A DNA stretch of 21,935 bases, taken from positions 1 through 21,935 of the forward strand of contig DAOTYX010000191.1 of the NCBI GenBank assembly GCA_034434635.1, read 5' to 3'. Positions within the stretch are counted from its first letter, which is position 1; each line of letters begins with the position of its first letter. Made by a program: the position numbers and the translations under genes. The notes under the pieces were generated by a model. The model was not told the origin of the DNA. It saw only the letters and a list, made by a program, of their open reading frames with translations, and ran no database searches. This DNA comes from DAOTYX01 sp034434635. Its GTDB lineage: Bacteria; Chloroflexota; Anaerolineae; B4-G1; DUEL01. Shown piece by piece: positions 20,955-21,935 of the stretch.

Positions 20955-21935
20955 AGACGCCGGTCCGGTAGAGCCGCTCTACCTGGGCCGGGCCGACAGC
21001 GTGGAGGAACGGCTGGCCGGACGAGCCGGCGTGCCGTTCGCCAGTGTGTCCGCCGGGGGACTGCACGGTCTGGCCCCGTGGGTGGCGGCGCGTAACCTGT
21101 TCCGCCTGCTGCGGGGTTTCTTGACCGCGCGACGGCTGGGGCGGCGCGAGCCTCCCCAGGCGCTCTTTGTCACCGGCGGGTACGCCAGCGTCCCTGTGGC
21201 GCTGGCCGCCTGGACGCTGAGGGTGCCGATCCTGCTCTACCTGCCGGACATCGAGCCGGGGCAGGCGGTGCGCTTCATCGCCCGCCTGGCCACCCGCATC
21301 GCGGTGACGACAGAGGACTCGCGGGCCTACCTGCCCGCCGGCAAGGTCGTGGTGACAGGCTACCCGTTGCGCCCGGAGTTCATCGGGTTGGAGCGCGCCG
21401 GGGCGCGCCAGGCCCTTGGTCTGGCAGATGAAGTACCGGTGCTCCTCGTGTTCGGTGGCAGCCTGGGGGCGCACAGCATCAACCGCGCGTTGACAGATGG
21501 ACTGGAGACGCTGCTTGCAGAGGCGCAGGTGGTTCACGTGAGCGGAGAACTGGACTGGGGGTGGGTGAGCGAGCGGGCAGAAGGCCTGCCTTCGGACCTG
21601 CGCGCGCGCTATCACCCCTTCCCCTACCTGCACGAGGAGATGGGGGCCGCACTGGCGGCGGCGGATCTGGCCATCTGTCGCGCCGGGGCCTCGACGCTGG
21701 GCGAACTGCCCTACTTCGGCCTGCCCGCCGTCCTGGTGCCCTACCCGCACGCCTGGCGCTATCAGCGCGTCAACGCGCAGTGGTTGGTGGACCGCGGGGC
21801 AGCGGTGATGCTAGAAGACGCGCGCCTGGGCGAAGCGTTGCTGCCCACGGTGCAGGCCCTGCTGCGCGACCCGCAGCGGCTGGCGACGATGCGGGCGCAG
21901 GCGCAGGCCCTCGCCCGGCCCGATGCTGCGGCGCG
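20881..21935 (+). CDS. murG: UDP-GlcNAc:lipid I GlcNAc transferase MurG, 3'-truncated
   Basis: Adds GlcNAc to lipid I on the inner membrane face to give lipid II. The frame is open from ATG 20881 to the window edge (351 codons, no stop). It begins MRIWIAGGGTGGHVYPGLAV, with the GGGTGGHVYP donor/acceptor loop at 7-16. Further signatures: VTGGYASVPVALAA, VTGYPLRPEF, LLVFGGSLGAHSIN and CRAGASTLGELPYFGLPAVLVP followed by YPHAWRYQRVNAQWL. The family's usual Q-x-x-NA segment is here YQRVNA. The start lies inside ftsW (74-nt overlap) with only a weak AGGG 3 nt upstream, so coupling is likely. At most a few residues should be missing. Confidence 0.95.
   Translation, partial: MRIWIAGGGTGGHVYPGLAVLQALKDAGPVEPLYLGRADSVEERLAGRAGVPFASVSAGGLHGLAPWVAARNLFRLLRGFLTARRLGRREPPQALFVTGGYASVPVALAAWTLRVPILLYLPDIEPGQAVRFIARLATRIAVTTEDSRAYLPAGKVVVTGYPLRPEFIGLERAGARQALGLADEVPVLLVFGGSLGAHSINRALTDGLETLLAEAQVVHVSGELDWGWVSERAEGLPSDLRARYHPFPYLHEEMGAALAAADLAICRAGASTLGELPYFGLPAVLVPYPHAWRYQRVNAQWLVDRGAAVMLEDARLGEALLPTVQALLRDPQRLATMRAQAQALARPDAAA

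Overview
The window reads as high-GC bacterial chromosome, most likely a Chloroflexota (Anaerolineae-like) member. This is an inference from several things: a proline-rich TPR protein with repeated 'P-x-WL' motifs, a short membrane protein with a Pro/Thr linker and a beta-rich domain, a LipM-type octanoyltransferase, a division/cell-wall (dcw) cluster with no murE, and intergenic regions full of short-unit tandem repeats. No phage, transposase, CRISPR or defence gene was found. Nearly all genes are housekeeping, and the most unusual material lies between genes.

Layout. 1-956 is the 3' part of a TPR protein gene. 1042-2622 holds ndk and a degV-family (fatty-acid-binding) gene, separated by a hairpin and a possible three-way-junction element; a clear intrinsic terminator follows degV. 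2790-5290 holds ruvB (possibly leaderless), a small membrane protein and queA, whose start codon is problematic. 5500-7819 is a probable operon of a PH/SHOCT membrane protein, purine nucleoside phosphorylase and a membrane-anchored protein of unknown function. It is preceded by a good promoter and a REP-like palindrome, and ends against an inverted array of 7-bp repeats. 7948-8757 (minus) is lipM, divergent from an extended SDR gene (8790-9773). A composite 7/8-bp tandem array and a near-consensus promoter precede a secreted lytic transglycosylase (10001-10819). A minus-strand block follows: tRNA-Gly, tRNA-Cys, a terminator, then an ECF-transporter S-component-like gene.

From 12106 to the end runs the dcw cluster: promoter and MraZ operator, mraZ, rsmH, ftsL, ftsI, murF, mraY, a 91-residue unknown, murD, ftsW and murG (truncated by the window edge). 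Genes overlap or nearly abut throughout, so co-transcription and translational coupling are likely. MurF, MraY, MurD and MurG make lipid II, FtsW and FtsI polymerise and cross-link it at the septum with FtsL, and MraZ probably represses the operon through 10-bp-spaced TGGGG boxes overlapping the -10 element.

Best leads: the small unknown gene inside the dcw cluster, the MraZ operator geometry, the 74-nt ftsW/murG overlap, the CTG/TGA junction at queA, and at least four families of short-unit (7, 7/8, 8 and 9 bp) tandem or inverted arrays between genes.
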